Assembly: GCF_003234115.2 (NCBI RefSeq)
Contig: NZ_CP126251.1
Coordinates: 868,001-932,000, forward strand
Reading direction: 5' to 3'
Length of the DNA: 64,000 nt
Source of the DNA: Curtobacterium sp. MCPF17_002
GTDB taxonomy: Bacteria > Actinomycetota > Actinomycetes > Actinomycetales > Microbacteriaceae
Shown here: piece by piece, positions 54,105 through 61,790 of the stretch
How positions within the stretch are numbered: the first letter of the stretch is position 1
Layout of the letters: every line of letters begins with the position of its first letter
The notes under the pieces: model-generated
Seen by the model: only the letters and a program-made list of their open reading frames with translations
Databases searched by the model: none
What the model was told of the DNA's origin: nothing
Made by a program: the position numbers and the translations under genes

Positions 54105-55169
54105 ATGAGCACCACTGACAACCTCCGCGTCGCCGTCGTCGGCGCGGGCGCCATGGGCAGCGACCACATCCGTCGCATCACCTCGACCATCGCCGGCGCC
54201 GACGTCGTCGCCATCGTCGACCCCGACACCGCGCGTGCCACAGCCGCGGCCGCGAAGGCACCAGGTGCGATCACCGCTGCCTCGTTCGAGGAAGCGCTCG
54301 ACGCCACCCCGATCGACGCCGTCATCGTCGCCACCCCGGGCTTCCTGCACGAACCGGTGCTCGTGCCGGCGATCGAGCGCGGGCTCGCCGTGCTCTGCGA
54401 GAAGCCCCTCACGACGAGCGCCGCGGACTCGCTCCGCATCGTCGAGCTGGAGCAGGCGAAGTCCGACCGCCCGAAGATCCAGGTCGGGTTCATGCGCCGC
54501 TTCGACAAGGGCTACCAGGAGCTCCGCGCACTCCGCGAGTCCGGGTCGAACGGTGCCCTGCTCGCGCTGCACCACGCGCACCGCAACCCGACGACCCCGC
54601 CGAACTTCAGCGAGTCGATGCTCATCCACGACTCGGTGATCCACGAGATCGACATCATCCCGTTCATCACGGGCGAGGCGATCACGAGCGTCGAGGTGAA
54701 GAAGCCGCGCAAGAACTCGCTCGCGCCGGCCGACCTGCCCGAGCCGCAGTTCGTCCTGTTCACGACCGAGTCCGGCACGATGGCGATCGTCGAGATCAAC
54801 GTGAACGCCCAGTTCGGCTACCAGGTCACGACCGACGCCGTCTTCGAGTCGGGTGTCGCGTACATCGGACGCGAGACCTCGCTCAACCTGGTGTCGCAGG
54901 GGATGTCGGGCCAGGGCGTCACGCCGTCGTTCGTCGAGCGCTTCGGTGCCGCCTACGACGAAGAGGTGCAGCGCTGGGTCGACGCCGCGAAGCACGGCGG
55001 GATCGACGGCCCGAGCGCCTGGGACGGTTACACGGCGTCCGTCGTCGCCGAGGTCGCCGTGCGTGCGCAGCAGTCCGGGGCGCTCGAGCAGGTGTCGTAC
55101 GCGACGGTGAAGCCGGCGTTCTACGACACGACGTCCGACGCGCTCGAGTCGGCCGCTGCGGGAGCCTGA
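54105..55169 (+). CDS. iolG: Inositol 2-dehydrogenase (Gfo/Idh/MocA family)
   Basis: A 354-residue NAD-dependent dehydrogenase that oxidises myo-inositol to scyllo-inosose, the entry reaction. The Rossmann motif is VAVVGAGAMGSDHIRRI, the cofactor-binding Lys is in LCEKPLTTSAADS, and the catalytic Asp/His pair lies in MLIHDSVIHEIDIIPF. ATG 54105 has CAGGAGA upstream. Its stop shares one base with the next start (TGATG). Confidence 0.92.
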   Translation: MSTTDNLRVAVVGAGAMGSDHIRRITSTIAGADVVAIVDPDTARATAAAAKAPGAITAASFEEALDATPIDAVIVATPGFLHEPVLVPAIERGLAVLCEKPLTTSAADSLRIVELEQAKSDRPKIQVGFMRRFDKGYQELRALRESGSNGALLALHHAHRNPTTPPNFSESMLIHDSVIHEIDIIPFITGEAITSVEVKKPRKNSLAPADLPEPQFVLFTTESGTMAIVEINVNAQFGYQVTTDAVFESGVAYIGRETSLNLVSQGMSGQGVTPSFVERFGAAYDEEVQRWVDAAKHGGIDGPSAWDGYTASVVAEVAVRAQQSGALEQVSYATVKPAFYDTTSDALESAAAGA

Positions 55170-56038
55170 TGCCGAAGATCGCCCTCGACCCCACCCCGTA
55201 CCACCACGACCTGTCGCTGCTGGAGTTCCCGCAGAAGGTCGCGGACCTCGGGTACGAGTACCTGCAGCTCACGCCGCACAGGGACTTCATCCCGTTCTAC
55301 CGGCACCCGAAGGCCGATGACGAGCTCGTCAACGCGTTCGCCGCCGCGTGCTCGGCGGCGGGCGTGCAGGTCGCGAGCGTCCTGCCCGTGTTGCGTTGGT
55401 CCGGCCCCGACCGCGACGCCCGCGAAGCCGCGGTCCGGAAGTGGAAGCGGGTCATCGAGATCACGAAGCGCCTCGGTGTGGACACGATCAACACCGAGTT
55501 CTCCGGTCGGCCCGAGCACCCCGAGGAGTCCGAGGACGCCTTCTACCGGTCGATGGAGGAGCTCCTGCCGATCATCGAGGACGCGGGCATCCGGGTGCTC
55601 ATCGACCCGCACCCCGACGACTTCGTCGAGGACGGGCTCGAGGCGCTCCGGGTCATCCGCGGCCTCAACTCGAAGCAGGTCGGGTTCGTCTACGTCGCCT
55701 GCCACACGTTCCACTACGGCGGGAACATGGACGAGATCATCGACGCCGCCGGTGACTCGCTGCAGTTGATCCACGTCGCCGACGCGTACGACCACCACCG
55801 GTCGCACGGCCTGCGGTACATCACGAACCCGCCCGGCAACCCGGTGCGCGTGCACCAGCACCTGCCGGTCGGCCAGGCGGACGTGGACTTCGACGCCTTC
55901 TGGGCAGCCCTCGACCGCGTCGGCTTCACCAGCCGCGACGACACCGTCGCCGTCTCGAGCGTCTTCGCCGAGGACGAGAACGCCGACGAGGTCTCCCGCT
56001 TCCAGCTCGACACGATCAAGAAGGGACTGCACCGATGA
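55169..56038 (+). CDS. iolH: IolH-like sugar phosphate isomerase/epimerase
   Basis: A 289-residue xylose-isomerase-like TIM barrel that matches IolH of actinobacterial inositol clusters by position and length; its exact role is unknown. Visible are LEFPQKVADLGYEYLQLTPH, VDTINTEFSGRPEHPEES, the metal-site LIDPHPDDFVEDG, and LQLIHVADAYDHHRSHGLRY. It overlaps iolG by one base and the transaldolase gene by 4 nt, so it is tightly coupled to both. Confidence 0.82.
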   Translation: MPKIALDPTPYHHDLSLLEFPQKVADLGYEYLQLTPHRDFIPFYRHPKADDELVNAFAAACSAAGVQVASVLPVLRWSGPDRDAREAAVRKWKRVIEITKRLGVDTINTEFSGRPEHPEESEDAFYRSMEELLPIIEDAGIRVLIDPHPDDFVEDGLEALRVIRGLNSKQVGFVYVACHTFHYGGNMDEIIDAAGDSLQLIHVADAYDHHRSHGLRYITNPPGNPVRVHQHLPVGQADVDFDAFWAALDRVGFTSRDDTVAVSSVFAEDENADEVSRFQLDTIKKGLHR

Positions 56039-57162
56039 CGACTGCACCGACCGAAACGGCCCTCGAGGCCCCGGCGTCCACCGACGTCGACACCCGTCCC
56101 GTCACCCTGCAGGCCGCCGAACAGACGGTCACCGCGCTGTGGAACGACTCCGCCGACCCGCGCGAGCTGTCCACCGCGATCCACGAGTACGGTGCCGTCG
56201 GCGCGACGTGCAACCCGGTCATCGCGTACACCTGCATCCAGCAGGACCCGGAGACGTGGGAGCCGCGGATCCGGCAGATCGCTGCCGAGCACCCGACGGC
56301 GGGGGAGTCCTGGATCGGCTGGAAGGCGGTTGAGGAACTCTCGATCGCCGCCGCCGAGCAGCTCCTGCCCGCGTTCGAGGCCTCGGGCGGACGCAACGGC
56401 CGCCTGTCGATGCAGACCGACCCCCGCTTCCACCGTGACCAGGACGCCCTCGTCGAGCAGGCCGTGCGGTTCTCGCAGCTCGCGCCGAACATCATCGTGA
56501 AGATCCCCGCGACGAAGGTCGGCATCGCCGCCATCGAAGAGGCCGCCTACCGCGGTGTCTCGATCAACGCGACGGTGTCGTTCACGGTGCCGCAGGTCGT
56601 CGCCGTGGGTGAGGCGATCGAGCGAGCGCTCGACCGTCGTGCCGCCGACGGACTCCCGGACCAGGAGTTCGGACACGTCGTGACGCTGATGGCCGGCCGG
56701 TTCGACGACTGGCTGAAGACCGCCGTCAAGCGTGACCACGTGATGATCGACCCGGGGTACCTCGAGTGGGCCGGCGTCGCCGCGGTGAAGAACGCCTACC
56801 GGGTGTTCCGCGAGCGGGGATTCCGGTCGCGGGTGCTCGTCGCCGCGTTCCGGAACGCGCTGCAGTGGTCGGAGTTCCAGGGCGGGGACCTGGTGGTGTC
56901 GCCGCCGTTCCAGTGGTCGAAGGACATCAACGACAACGCGTTCCCGTTCCGACCGGACGCGATCGACGACGAGGTCCCGGCGCACGTCATCGACGCGCTC
57001 CGAGCCGCGACGCCCGAGTTCGCCCGTGGGTACGACGTCGACGGGATGACGATCGACGAGTTCGACCGCTTCGGGGCGACCGTCACGACGCTGCGTCAGT
57101 TCCTCGACGCGGACGCCAAGCTCGACGCGCTGGTGCGCGACATCATCGTGCCTGCGGTTTGA
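56035..57162 (+). CDS. Transaldolase-family protein at the end of the iol operon
   Basis: A 375-residue TIM barrel of the transaldolase family. The Schiff-base Lys candidate is in NIIVKIPATKVGIAAIEEA; ATCNPVIAYT near the N terminus and VSINATVSFTVPQ are typical transaldolase strands. It is longer than the ~220-residue fructose-6-phosphate-aldolase type. ATG 56035 overlaps the iolH-like stop (ATGA), so it is a true operon member. The standard inositol pathway has no transaldolase step, so its substrate is unknown. A large palindrome follows. Confidence 0.8.
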   Translation: MTTAPTETALEAPASTDVDTRPVTLQAAEQTVTALWNDSADPRELSTAIHEYGAVGATCNPVIAYTCIQQDPETWEPRIRQIAAEHPTAGESWIGWKAVEELSIAAAEQLLPAFEASGGRNGRLSMQTDPRFHRDQDALVEQAVRFSQLAPNIIVKIPATKVGIAAIEEAAYRGVSINATVSFTVPQVVAVGEAIERALDRRAADGLPDQEFGHVVTLMAGRFDDWLKTAVKRDHVMIDPGYLEWAGVAAVKNAYRVFRERGFRSRVLVAAFRNALQWSEFQGGDLVVSPPFQWSKDINDNAFPFRPDAIDDEVPAHVIDALRAATPEFARGYDVDGMTIDEFDRFGATVTTLRQFLDADAKLDALVRDIIVPAV

Positions 57163-57190
57163 GCCACGGGTCGCGCCCCGCGCGCAGACG

Positions 57191-57248
57191 CACCGCCCTG
57201 GAGGCCCGGTGCCGGTCCACGAGACCGGTGGCGGGCCTCCAGGCGGTG
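57191..57248 (+). terminator. iol operon terminator (CTGGAGGC family)
   Basis: Imperfect palindrome, about 23 of 26 positions paired, loop CACGA, with the family core CTGGAGGCCCG / CGGGCCTCCAG. It lies 29 nt after the last iol gene and before the tautomerase operator. Confidence 0.75.
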
Positions 57249-57274
57249 TCGCGCGCGTTTGCCATCCATGTTAG

Positions 57275-57288
57275 TTTGTCAGGACAAA
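57275..57288. promoter_or_regulatory. GntR operator upstream of the tautomerase gene
   Basis: Perfect 14-bp palindrome TTTGTC-AG-GACAAA, 22 nt before the start codon. It shares the TGTC-N2-GACA core with the iolC and gntR sites and lies just after a TTAGTT -10-like hexamer (57271-57276). Confidence 0.65.
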
Positions 57289-57310
57289 GTCCGGAACTAC
57301 AGGAGGCGCC

Positions 57311-57718
57311 ATGCCGCTCGTCCGTATCGACTTCACCGCCGGGCGCAGCCCGGAGGCCGTCCGTGCCATCGCCGACGCGATCCACACCGCCATCGTCGAC
57401 GTCTACGGCATCCCGGTCCGTGACCGGTTCCAGATCGTCACTGAGCACCCGACGCAGCAGATCATCGCCGAGGACGCCGGCCTCGGGTTCGAACGCACCG
57501 AGGGGGTCGTCATGATCCAGGTCTTCACGCAGCGCGGGCGCACCGACGAGGCGAAGACGACCCTCTACGCGGCGATCCACGACGCGCTGGCCGCCATCGG
57601 CCTCGCATCGGAGGACGTCTTCATCGGCTACGTCGAGAACGGGCCGCAGGACTGGTCGTTCGGCTTCGGGCGGGCGCAGTACGTGACGGGCGAACTCGGG
57701 GTGCCGTCACTCGCGTGA
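57311..57718 (+). CDS. Tautomerase family protein
   Basis: A 135-residue protein of the tautomerase superfamily (MSAD/4-oxalocrotonate tautomerase-like). Pro2 follows the initiator Met (MPLVRIDFTAGRSPEAVRAI), giving the catalytic N-terminal proline after Met removal. The length fits the two-repeat Tautomerase_2 type. An AGGAGG ribosome binding site is exact. It carries the same palindromic operator as the iol operon, so it may act on an enol/keto inositol intermediate such as the diketone; that is inference. Confidence 0.8.
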   Translation: MPLVRIDFTAGRSPEAVRAIADAIHTAIVDVYGIPVRDRFQIVTEHPTQQIIAEDAGLGFERTEGVVMIQVFTQRGRTDEAKTTLYAAIHDALAAIGLASEDVFIGYVENGPQDWSFGFGRAQYVTGELGVPSLA

Positions 57719-57743
57719 CGGATCGCCGTCACTCGCCTGATGC

Positions 57744-58502
57744 CTACTTGTCGACGAGCGTGACCTCGAACGAGTAGCGGTCGGGGCGGTAGCAGTGCAC
57801 GCCGTACTCGACCGCGCGGCCCGACGCGTCGTACGCCGTCCGGCTCATCGTGAGCACCGGGTCGCCGTCCTCGATCTCGAGCAGGTTCGCCTCTTCGTCG
57901 GTGACCGCACGAGCACCGATCCGCTGCTTCGCGACGCGCATCGTGACACCGCGGCTGCGGAGGAGCTGGTAGAGCCCGTGGTTCCGCAGGTCCTCGTCGG
58001 TGATCTCGAGGAACTCCGGCGGCAGGTAGTTCTCGAGGATCGCCATCGGCACGTCCTCGGCGAAGCGGACACGGCGGATGTGCGCGACCATCGTGCCCGG
58101 CTCCACGCTGAGCGCCTCGGCGACGACGTCGGACGCCGGCACGTCGTTCCGCTCGAGCAGTGTGGTCGCCGGACCCTGCGACCCCTGGGCGAGGTCGTCG
58201 TACAGGCTCGTCAGCTCGACCTTGCGGGTGACCGGACCGTGCACGACCTGCGTGCCGATGCCGCGTCGACGGACCAGCAGTCCCTTGTCGACGAGGTCCT
58301 GGATCGCACGACGGATCGTCGGGCGGGACAGGCCGAGCCGCTCACCGAGCGCGATCTCGTTCTCGAGACGGGCACCCGGGGGCATCGCGCCGGAACGGAT
58401 CGACTCCTCGATGCGCGAGGCGACCTGGAAGTAGAGGGGCATCGGACCCGACCGGTCCAGGTCCATGAACAGGTCGGACGGCAGCTGGCCATCGTTGGTC
58501 AT
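57744..58502 (-). CDS. GntR/HutC-family regulator of inositol genes
   Basis: A 252-residue regulator. The N-terminal winged helix (residues 20-85) has PLYFQVASRIEESIRSGAMP and RLGLSRPTIRRAIQDLVDKG; the UTRA effector domain covers about 105-245 (VAHIRRVRFAEDVPMAILEN). ATG 58502 has AAGGA upstream; the frame opens 21 codons earlier but would include the operator. Three identical-core palindromes, at iolC, the tautomerase gene and its own promoter, make it the likely repressor of inositol catabolism, equivalent in role to corynebacterial IolR. Confidence 0.85.
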   Translation of the reverse strand: MTNDGQLPSDLFMDLDRSGPMPLYFQVASRIEESIRSGAMPPGARLENEIALGERLGLSRPTIRRAIQDLVDKGLLVRRRGIGTQVVHGPVTRKVELTSLYDDLAQGSQGPATTLLERNDVPASDVVAEALSVEPGTMVAHIRRVRFAEDVPMAILENYLPPEFLEITDEDLRNHGLYQLLRSRGVTMRVAKQRIGARAVTDEEANLLEIEDGDPVLTMSRTAYDASGRAVEYGVHCYRPDRYSFEVTLVDK

Positions 58503-58546
58503 CGCGGTCCTTCGGGGGAGTGCGGGTTCGGCAGCGGTGCCGAGGG

Positions 58547-58560
58547 ATTGTCGTGACAAT
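58547..58560. promoter_or_regulatory. GntR autoregulatory operator
   Basis: Perfect 14-bp palindrome ATTGTC-GT-GACAAT, 45 nt upstream of the gntR start. On the minus strand it overlaps a TATTGT -10-like hexamer, which predicts autorepression. Confidence 0.65.
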
Positions 58561-58598
58561 ACCACCGGGGGTCACGCGTCCCGGACGAGCCACTCCCG

Positions 58599-59060
58599 TC
58601 AGCGCTCCGCTGCCGCCTGCAGCTTCGCGAGTCCCTTCTCGAAGTCACCGCCGATGAGCTTGTCCATGTCGATGAACACGCCCATCACACGCGATGCGAG
58701 GTTCCGTGGGCTCGTCATCGTCCACAGCACCCGGGTCCGACCCTTCTCCTCGGTGAGACGGAACCCGCACGCGCTCGTGGACCTGAAGGGAGCCGTGAAA
58801 CGGAGATCGATGTCGACCTCCGTCGGGGCGATCCGGGTGACGGTCATGTCGCCCGCGCCCGCCTTGCGGTTGCCCTTCCAGGCGTACGTCGAGCCGACCG
58901 ATCCCGGTTCGCCGCCGTAGGTGCGCTGCAGCTGGGGATCCTGGCCTTCCCAGGGCGACCAGTCGACCCACCGGTGCAGGTTCGCCAAGTACGGCGTGAT
59001 CGAGTCCGCCGGTGCTGCGATGACGATCGAGCGCTGGATCGTCGAGGTCTTGTCTGCCAT
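58599..59060 (-). CDS. SRPBCC family protein
   Basis: A 153-residue START/SRPBCC-fold protein that binds hydrophobic ligands; the ligand is unknown. IQRSIVIAAPADSITPYLAN opens the fold. The WVDWSPWEGQDPQLQRTYGG segment and the C-terminal helix (NLASRVMGVFIDMDKLIGGD) are typical of polyketide-cyclase-like members. ATG 59060 has no strong ribosome binding site. It lies between the GntR gene and the exonuclease on the same strand as both. Confidence 0.78.
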   Translation of the reverse strand: MADKTSTIQRSIVIAAPADSITPYLANLHRWVDWSPWEGQDPQLQRTYGGEPGSVGSTYAWKGNRKAGAGDMTVTRIAPTEVDIDLRFTAPFRSTSACGFRLTEEKGRTRVLWTMTSPRNLASRVMGVFIDMDKLIGGDFEKGLAKLQAAAER

Positions 59061-59104
59061 GTGCTGACAGTAGTGCTGCGCCGCCGATCCGGCACCGGTG
59101 CTCG

Positions 59105-59770
59105 TCAGTCGGCGAAGATCATCGGGCGGTTCGACAGTCGCGGCTGCCCGGCCGTCCGAGGCTTCTCGACCCGAGCCCGGACCGGGGCGATCGTCACCCG
59201 GGTGGCGGCGCCGAGCGCTTCCACCGTGTCGGCACCGTGGTGACCGGCCGCGTGCACGACGATCGCGGCGCAGGCCTCGGCGTCCGCCGCGGCGTCGTGG
59301 TGCTGGAACCCCTCGAACCCGGCGGCCATCGCGGCCATCGGCAGGCGGTACGAGTCGAGCGTGTACGTCTTCCGGGCGACCTGCAGCGAGCACATCGAGT
59401 GGTGCTCGGCGATGTCGATGCCCGTGGCCGAGCAGCCGCCGGCGATGACACCCATGTCGAAGCGGGCGTTGTGCGCGACGAGCACGTCACCCTCGGCGAA
59501 GGCGACGAGGTCCGGGTACTGCTGCTCCCACGACTTCGCGTGCAGGACGTCCGACGCGACGATCCCGTGGATGCGGGTGTTCCACTCGAGGAAGGCGTCG
59601 TGTCCGAGCGGCGGTCGGATGAACCACGAGGCCCGATCGACCACCTTCCCCGCTCGGACCTTGACGAGTCCGACGGAGCAGGCGCTGGCGGGCGAGCTGT
59701 TCGCGGTCTCGAAGTCGATCGCGGTGAAGTTCAACGGCACGTTCCCGATCGTCGCACGCGGCGCCGACAT
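59105..59770 (-). CDS. DEDDh 3'-5' exonuclease (DnaQ-like)
   Basis: A 221-residue exonuclease of the DnaQ/epsilon type. ExoI is FTAIDFETANS (D-x-E), ExoII includes LVAHNARFDMGV, and ExoIII is HHDAAADAEACAAIV (H-x4-D). It may proofread or degrade DNA or RNA ends; it is not joined to a polymerase. ATG 59770 is the first start close to the domain; a GTG nine codons later is possible. Upstream DNA carries an 8-bp tandem repeat. Confidence 0.83.
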   Translation of the reverse strand: MSAPRATIGNVPLNFTAIDFETANSSPASACSVGLVKVRAGKVVDRASWFIRPPLGHDAFLEWNTRIHGIVASDVLHAKSWEQQYPDLVAFAEGDVLVAHNARFDMGVIAGGCSATGIDIAEHHSMCSLQVARKTYTLDSYRLPMAAMAAGFEGFQHHDAAADAEACAAIVVHAAGHHGADTVEALGAATRVTIAPVRARVEKPRTAGQPRLSNRPMIFAD

Positions 59771-59822
59771 CGCCGGAACCCGGGTCGGCGTTGCGCTGCG
59801 TCCGGCGCTTGCTGTGCTGTCG

Positions 59823-59854
59823 CGTCGCTGCGTCGCTGCGTCGCTGCGTCGTTG
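59823..59854. repeat. Four-copy 8-bp tandem repeat
   Basis: Three exact CGTCGCTG units followed by CGTCGTTG, 32 bp, between the exonuclease start and the stop of the upstream minus-strand gene. Confidence 0.85.
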
Positions 59855-59856
59855 CG

Positions 59857-60318
59857 TCAGCGCCGTCGCACCCGGCGGGACCCGTGCTGGCGCCTGGCGG
59901 TCAGCCGCCACGTCGCACTCCGCCGTGCCCGCTGTTCGGCCCAGTACGGAGCGAGAACGGTGCCGACGAGCTCGAAGGCGAGTGCCGACGCATCGAGGCG
60001 CCAACGCTTCGGCAGGCCCTCGACGTGAGCGGTAAAGGCCGTGTCGAAGTCGGACGTCACCGGCGGGAACGCGATGCTCGTCGGCGGTCGGACGAAGCGG
60101 TACCCGTCCTCGTCCGCGTGGTCGATCGACTCGTCCTCGGGGTCGTAGTCGACGAGGACGTCGGCCTCGAGCTCGGCGAGTGCATCGTGCAGGGCCTCGA
60201 GCTCGGCCAGCGGGAGCGCCTCGATCGCGGCGATCGTCTCCGCGCTGAAGTACCGACGTTGCCCTCGCGCGTCCGTCCCCATCGAGTGCACACCGCGCCG
60301 GTCACGTTCGAACCACAT
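59857..60318 (-). CDS. Uncharacterised protein upstream of the exonuclease
   Basis: A 153-residue protein I do not recognise. The N terminus MWFERDRRGVHSMGTDARGQ leads into an acidic central part (LADLEADVLVDYDPEDESID-like composition), and the C terminus is strongly basic (RRSATWRLTARRQHGSRRV). No membrane helix is seen. ATG 60318 has GGAGG 8 nt upstream, and codon usage looks native. It is divergent from ychF. Confidence 0.6.
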   Translation of the reverse strand: MWFERDRRGVHSMGTDARGQRRYFSAETIAAIEALPLAELEALHDALAELEADVLVDYDPEDESIDHADEDGYRFVRPPTSIAFPPVTSDFDTAFTAHVEGLPKRWRLDASALAFELVGTVLAPYWAEQRARRSATWRLTARRQHGSRRVRRR

Positions 60319-60394
60319 CGACGTCCTCCATCCGTGTCGTCCCGACCACGCTGCCACCTCGGGACACAGCGCGCGCAGGTTAGGCTGTCCTCCC

Positions 60395-61468
60395 GTGGCA
60401 CTCACCATCGGAATCGTCGGTCTCCCGAACGTCGGCAAGTCGACCCTGTTCAACGCCCTGACCAAGAACCAGGTCCTCGCGGCGAACTACCCGTTCGCGA
60501 CGATCGAGCCGAACATCGGCGTGGTGAACCTGCCCGACCCGCGGCTGGACCAGCTGGCGGAGCTCTTCCACTCGGAGAAGACCGTGCCCGCGCCGGTGTC
60601 GTTCGTCGACATCGCCGGGATCGTCAAGGGTGCGAGCGAGGGCGAGGGTCTCGGCAACAAGTTCCTCGCGAACATCCGCGAAGCCGACGCCATCGCGCAG
60701 GTCGTCCGCGGGTTCACCGACGACGACGTCGTGCACGTGGCGAACAAGGTCTCCCCGAAGGACGACCTCGAGGTCATCAACACCGAGCTGATCCTCGCCG
60801 ACCTCGAGACCATCGAGAAGGCGCTGCCGCGGTACGAGAAGACCGTGAAGCTCAAGCAGGCCGAGCCGGGTGTGCTCGAAGCCGCGAACGAGGCGAAGGC
60901 GGCGCTCGAGAAGGGCGTCCTGCTGTCCGCGACCTCGATCGACCTCGAGCCGATCAAGGAGCTCGGGCTGCTCAGCGCCAAGCCGTTCATCTTCGTGTTC
61001 AACGTCGACGAGGCGATCCTGACCGACGACGCCCGCAAGGCCGAACTCGCCGCGCTCGTCGCACCCGCCCAGGCCGTCTTCCTCGACGCCCAGGTCGAGT
61101 CCGAGCTCATCGACCTCGATCCCGCCGACGCCGCGGAGCTGCTCGAGTCCACGGGCCAGACCGAGTCCGGCCTCGACCAGCTCGCACGCATCGGCTTCGA
61201 CACCCTCGGGCTGCAGACGTACCTCACCGCCGGGCCGAAGGAGTCGCGGGCGTGGACGATCGGCAAGGGCTGGAAGGCTCCGCAGGCTGCCGGTGTCATT
61301 CACACCGACTTCGAAAAGGGCTTCATCAAGGCCGAGGTCATCTCGTTCGCGGACCTCATCGAAGTCGGATCGATCGCCGAGGCTCGTGCCCACGGCAAGG
61401 CCCGCATCGAGGGCAAGGACTACGTCATGCAGGACGGCGACGTGGTGGAGTTCCGCTTCAACAACTGA
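60395..61468 (+). CDS. ychF: Redox-regulated ATPase/GTPase YchF
   Basis: A 357-residue Obg-family P-loop NTPase (OLA1/YchF) that binds ribosomes and prefers ATP. Walker A is GIVGLPNVGKSTLFNALT, switch II DIAGIVKGAS, and the G4 position is NVDE rather than NKxD, which fits the loss of GTP specificity. The C-terminal TGS domain includes GVIHTDFEKGFIKAEVI and ends EFRFNN. GTG 60395 follows TAGGCT (60381-60386) with leaderless spacing. Confidence 0.96.
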   Translation: MALTIGIVGLPNVGKSTLFNALTKNQVLAANYPFATIEPNIGVVNLPDPRLDQLAELFHSEKTVPAPVSFVDIAGIVKGASEGEGLGNKFLANIREADAIAQVVRGFTDDDVVHVANKVSPKDDLEVINTELILADLETIEKALPRYEKTVKLKQAEPGVLEAANEAKAALEKGVLLSATSIDLEPIKELGLLSAKPFIFVFNVDEAILTDDARKAELAALVAPAQAVFLDAQVESELIDLDPADAAELLESTGQTESGLDQLARIGFDTLGLQTYLTAGPKESRAWTIGKGWKAPQAAGVIHTDFEKGFIKAEVISFADLIEVGSIAEARAHGKARIEGKDYVMQDGDVVEFRFNN

Positions 61469-61481
61469 CCGACGGAAGGAC

Positions 61482-61504
61482 GTGTACGGCGAATTGCCGT
61501 ACAC
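61482..61504 (+). promoter_or_regulatory. Toxin-antitoxin operator overlapping a leaderless promoter
   Basis: Perfect inverted repeat GTGTACGGC-GAATT-GCCGTACAC. Its right arm merges with TACACT (61500-61505), whose first base is 12 nt before the antitoxin ATG. A related CCGTACGG lies just inside the gene. Autorepression by the antitoxin is expected. Confidence 0.7.
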
Positions 61505-61511
61505 TTCCCAC

Positions 61512-61787
61512 ATGTCCACCGTACGGAAGTCTGACCGGCTCGATCTCCGACTGACCCCGGAGCAGAAGCGCGAGATAGAGGAAGCGGCCGCGATCTCCGG
61601 GCGCTCCGTCACCGACTTCTCGGTCAGCGTGCTCGTCGAGCACGCTGAGGACACGATCCGTCGAGAGCGTGAGATCGCGATGTCGGCGAAGAGCTTCGAT
61701 GCCTTTTCAGCGATCCTCGATCGTCCGGCCAGGTCCGTCGCCGGTCTTGCCGACTTGCTCGCACGCCCGAGCGTCTTCGTCGACTGA
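61512..61787 (+). CDS. DUF1778 (TacA-type) antitoxin
   Basis: A 91-residue antitoxin. The N-terminal ribbon-helix-helix is KSDRLDLRLTPEQKREIEEA followed by AISGRSVTDFSVSVL. The C-terminal half (EREIAMSAKSFDAFSAILDR) is the toxin-wrapping tail typical of TacA. It is followed after 3 nt by a GNAT toxin gene, the standard TacAT order. ATG 61512 starts the DNA-binding domain; the longer open frame overlaps ychF. Confidence 0.88.
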   Translation: MSTVRKSDRLDLRLTPEQKREIEEAAAISGRSVTDFSVSVLVEHAEDTIRREREIAMSAKSFDAFSAILDRPARSVAGLADLLARPSVFVD

Positions 61788-61790
61788 CGC

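Noticed and set aside
58599..59393. Longer N-terminal start for the SRPBCC protein
   Set aside because: The extension overlaps the exonuclease gene and lacks domain similarity; ATG 59060 starts the fold.
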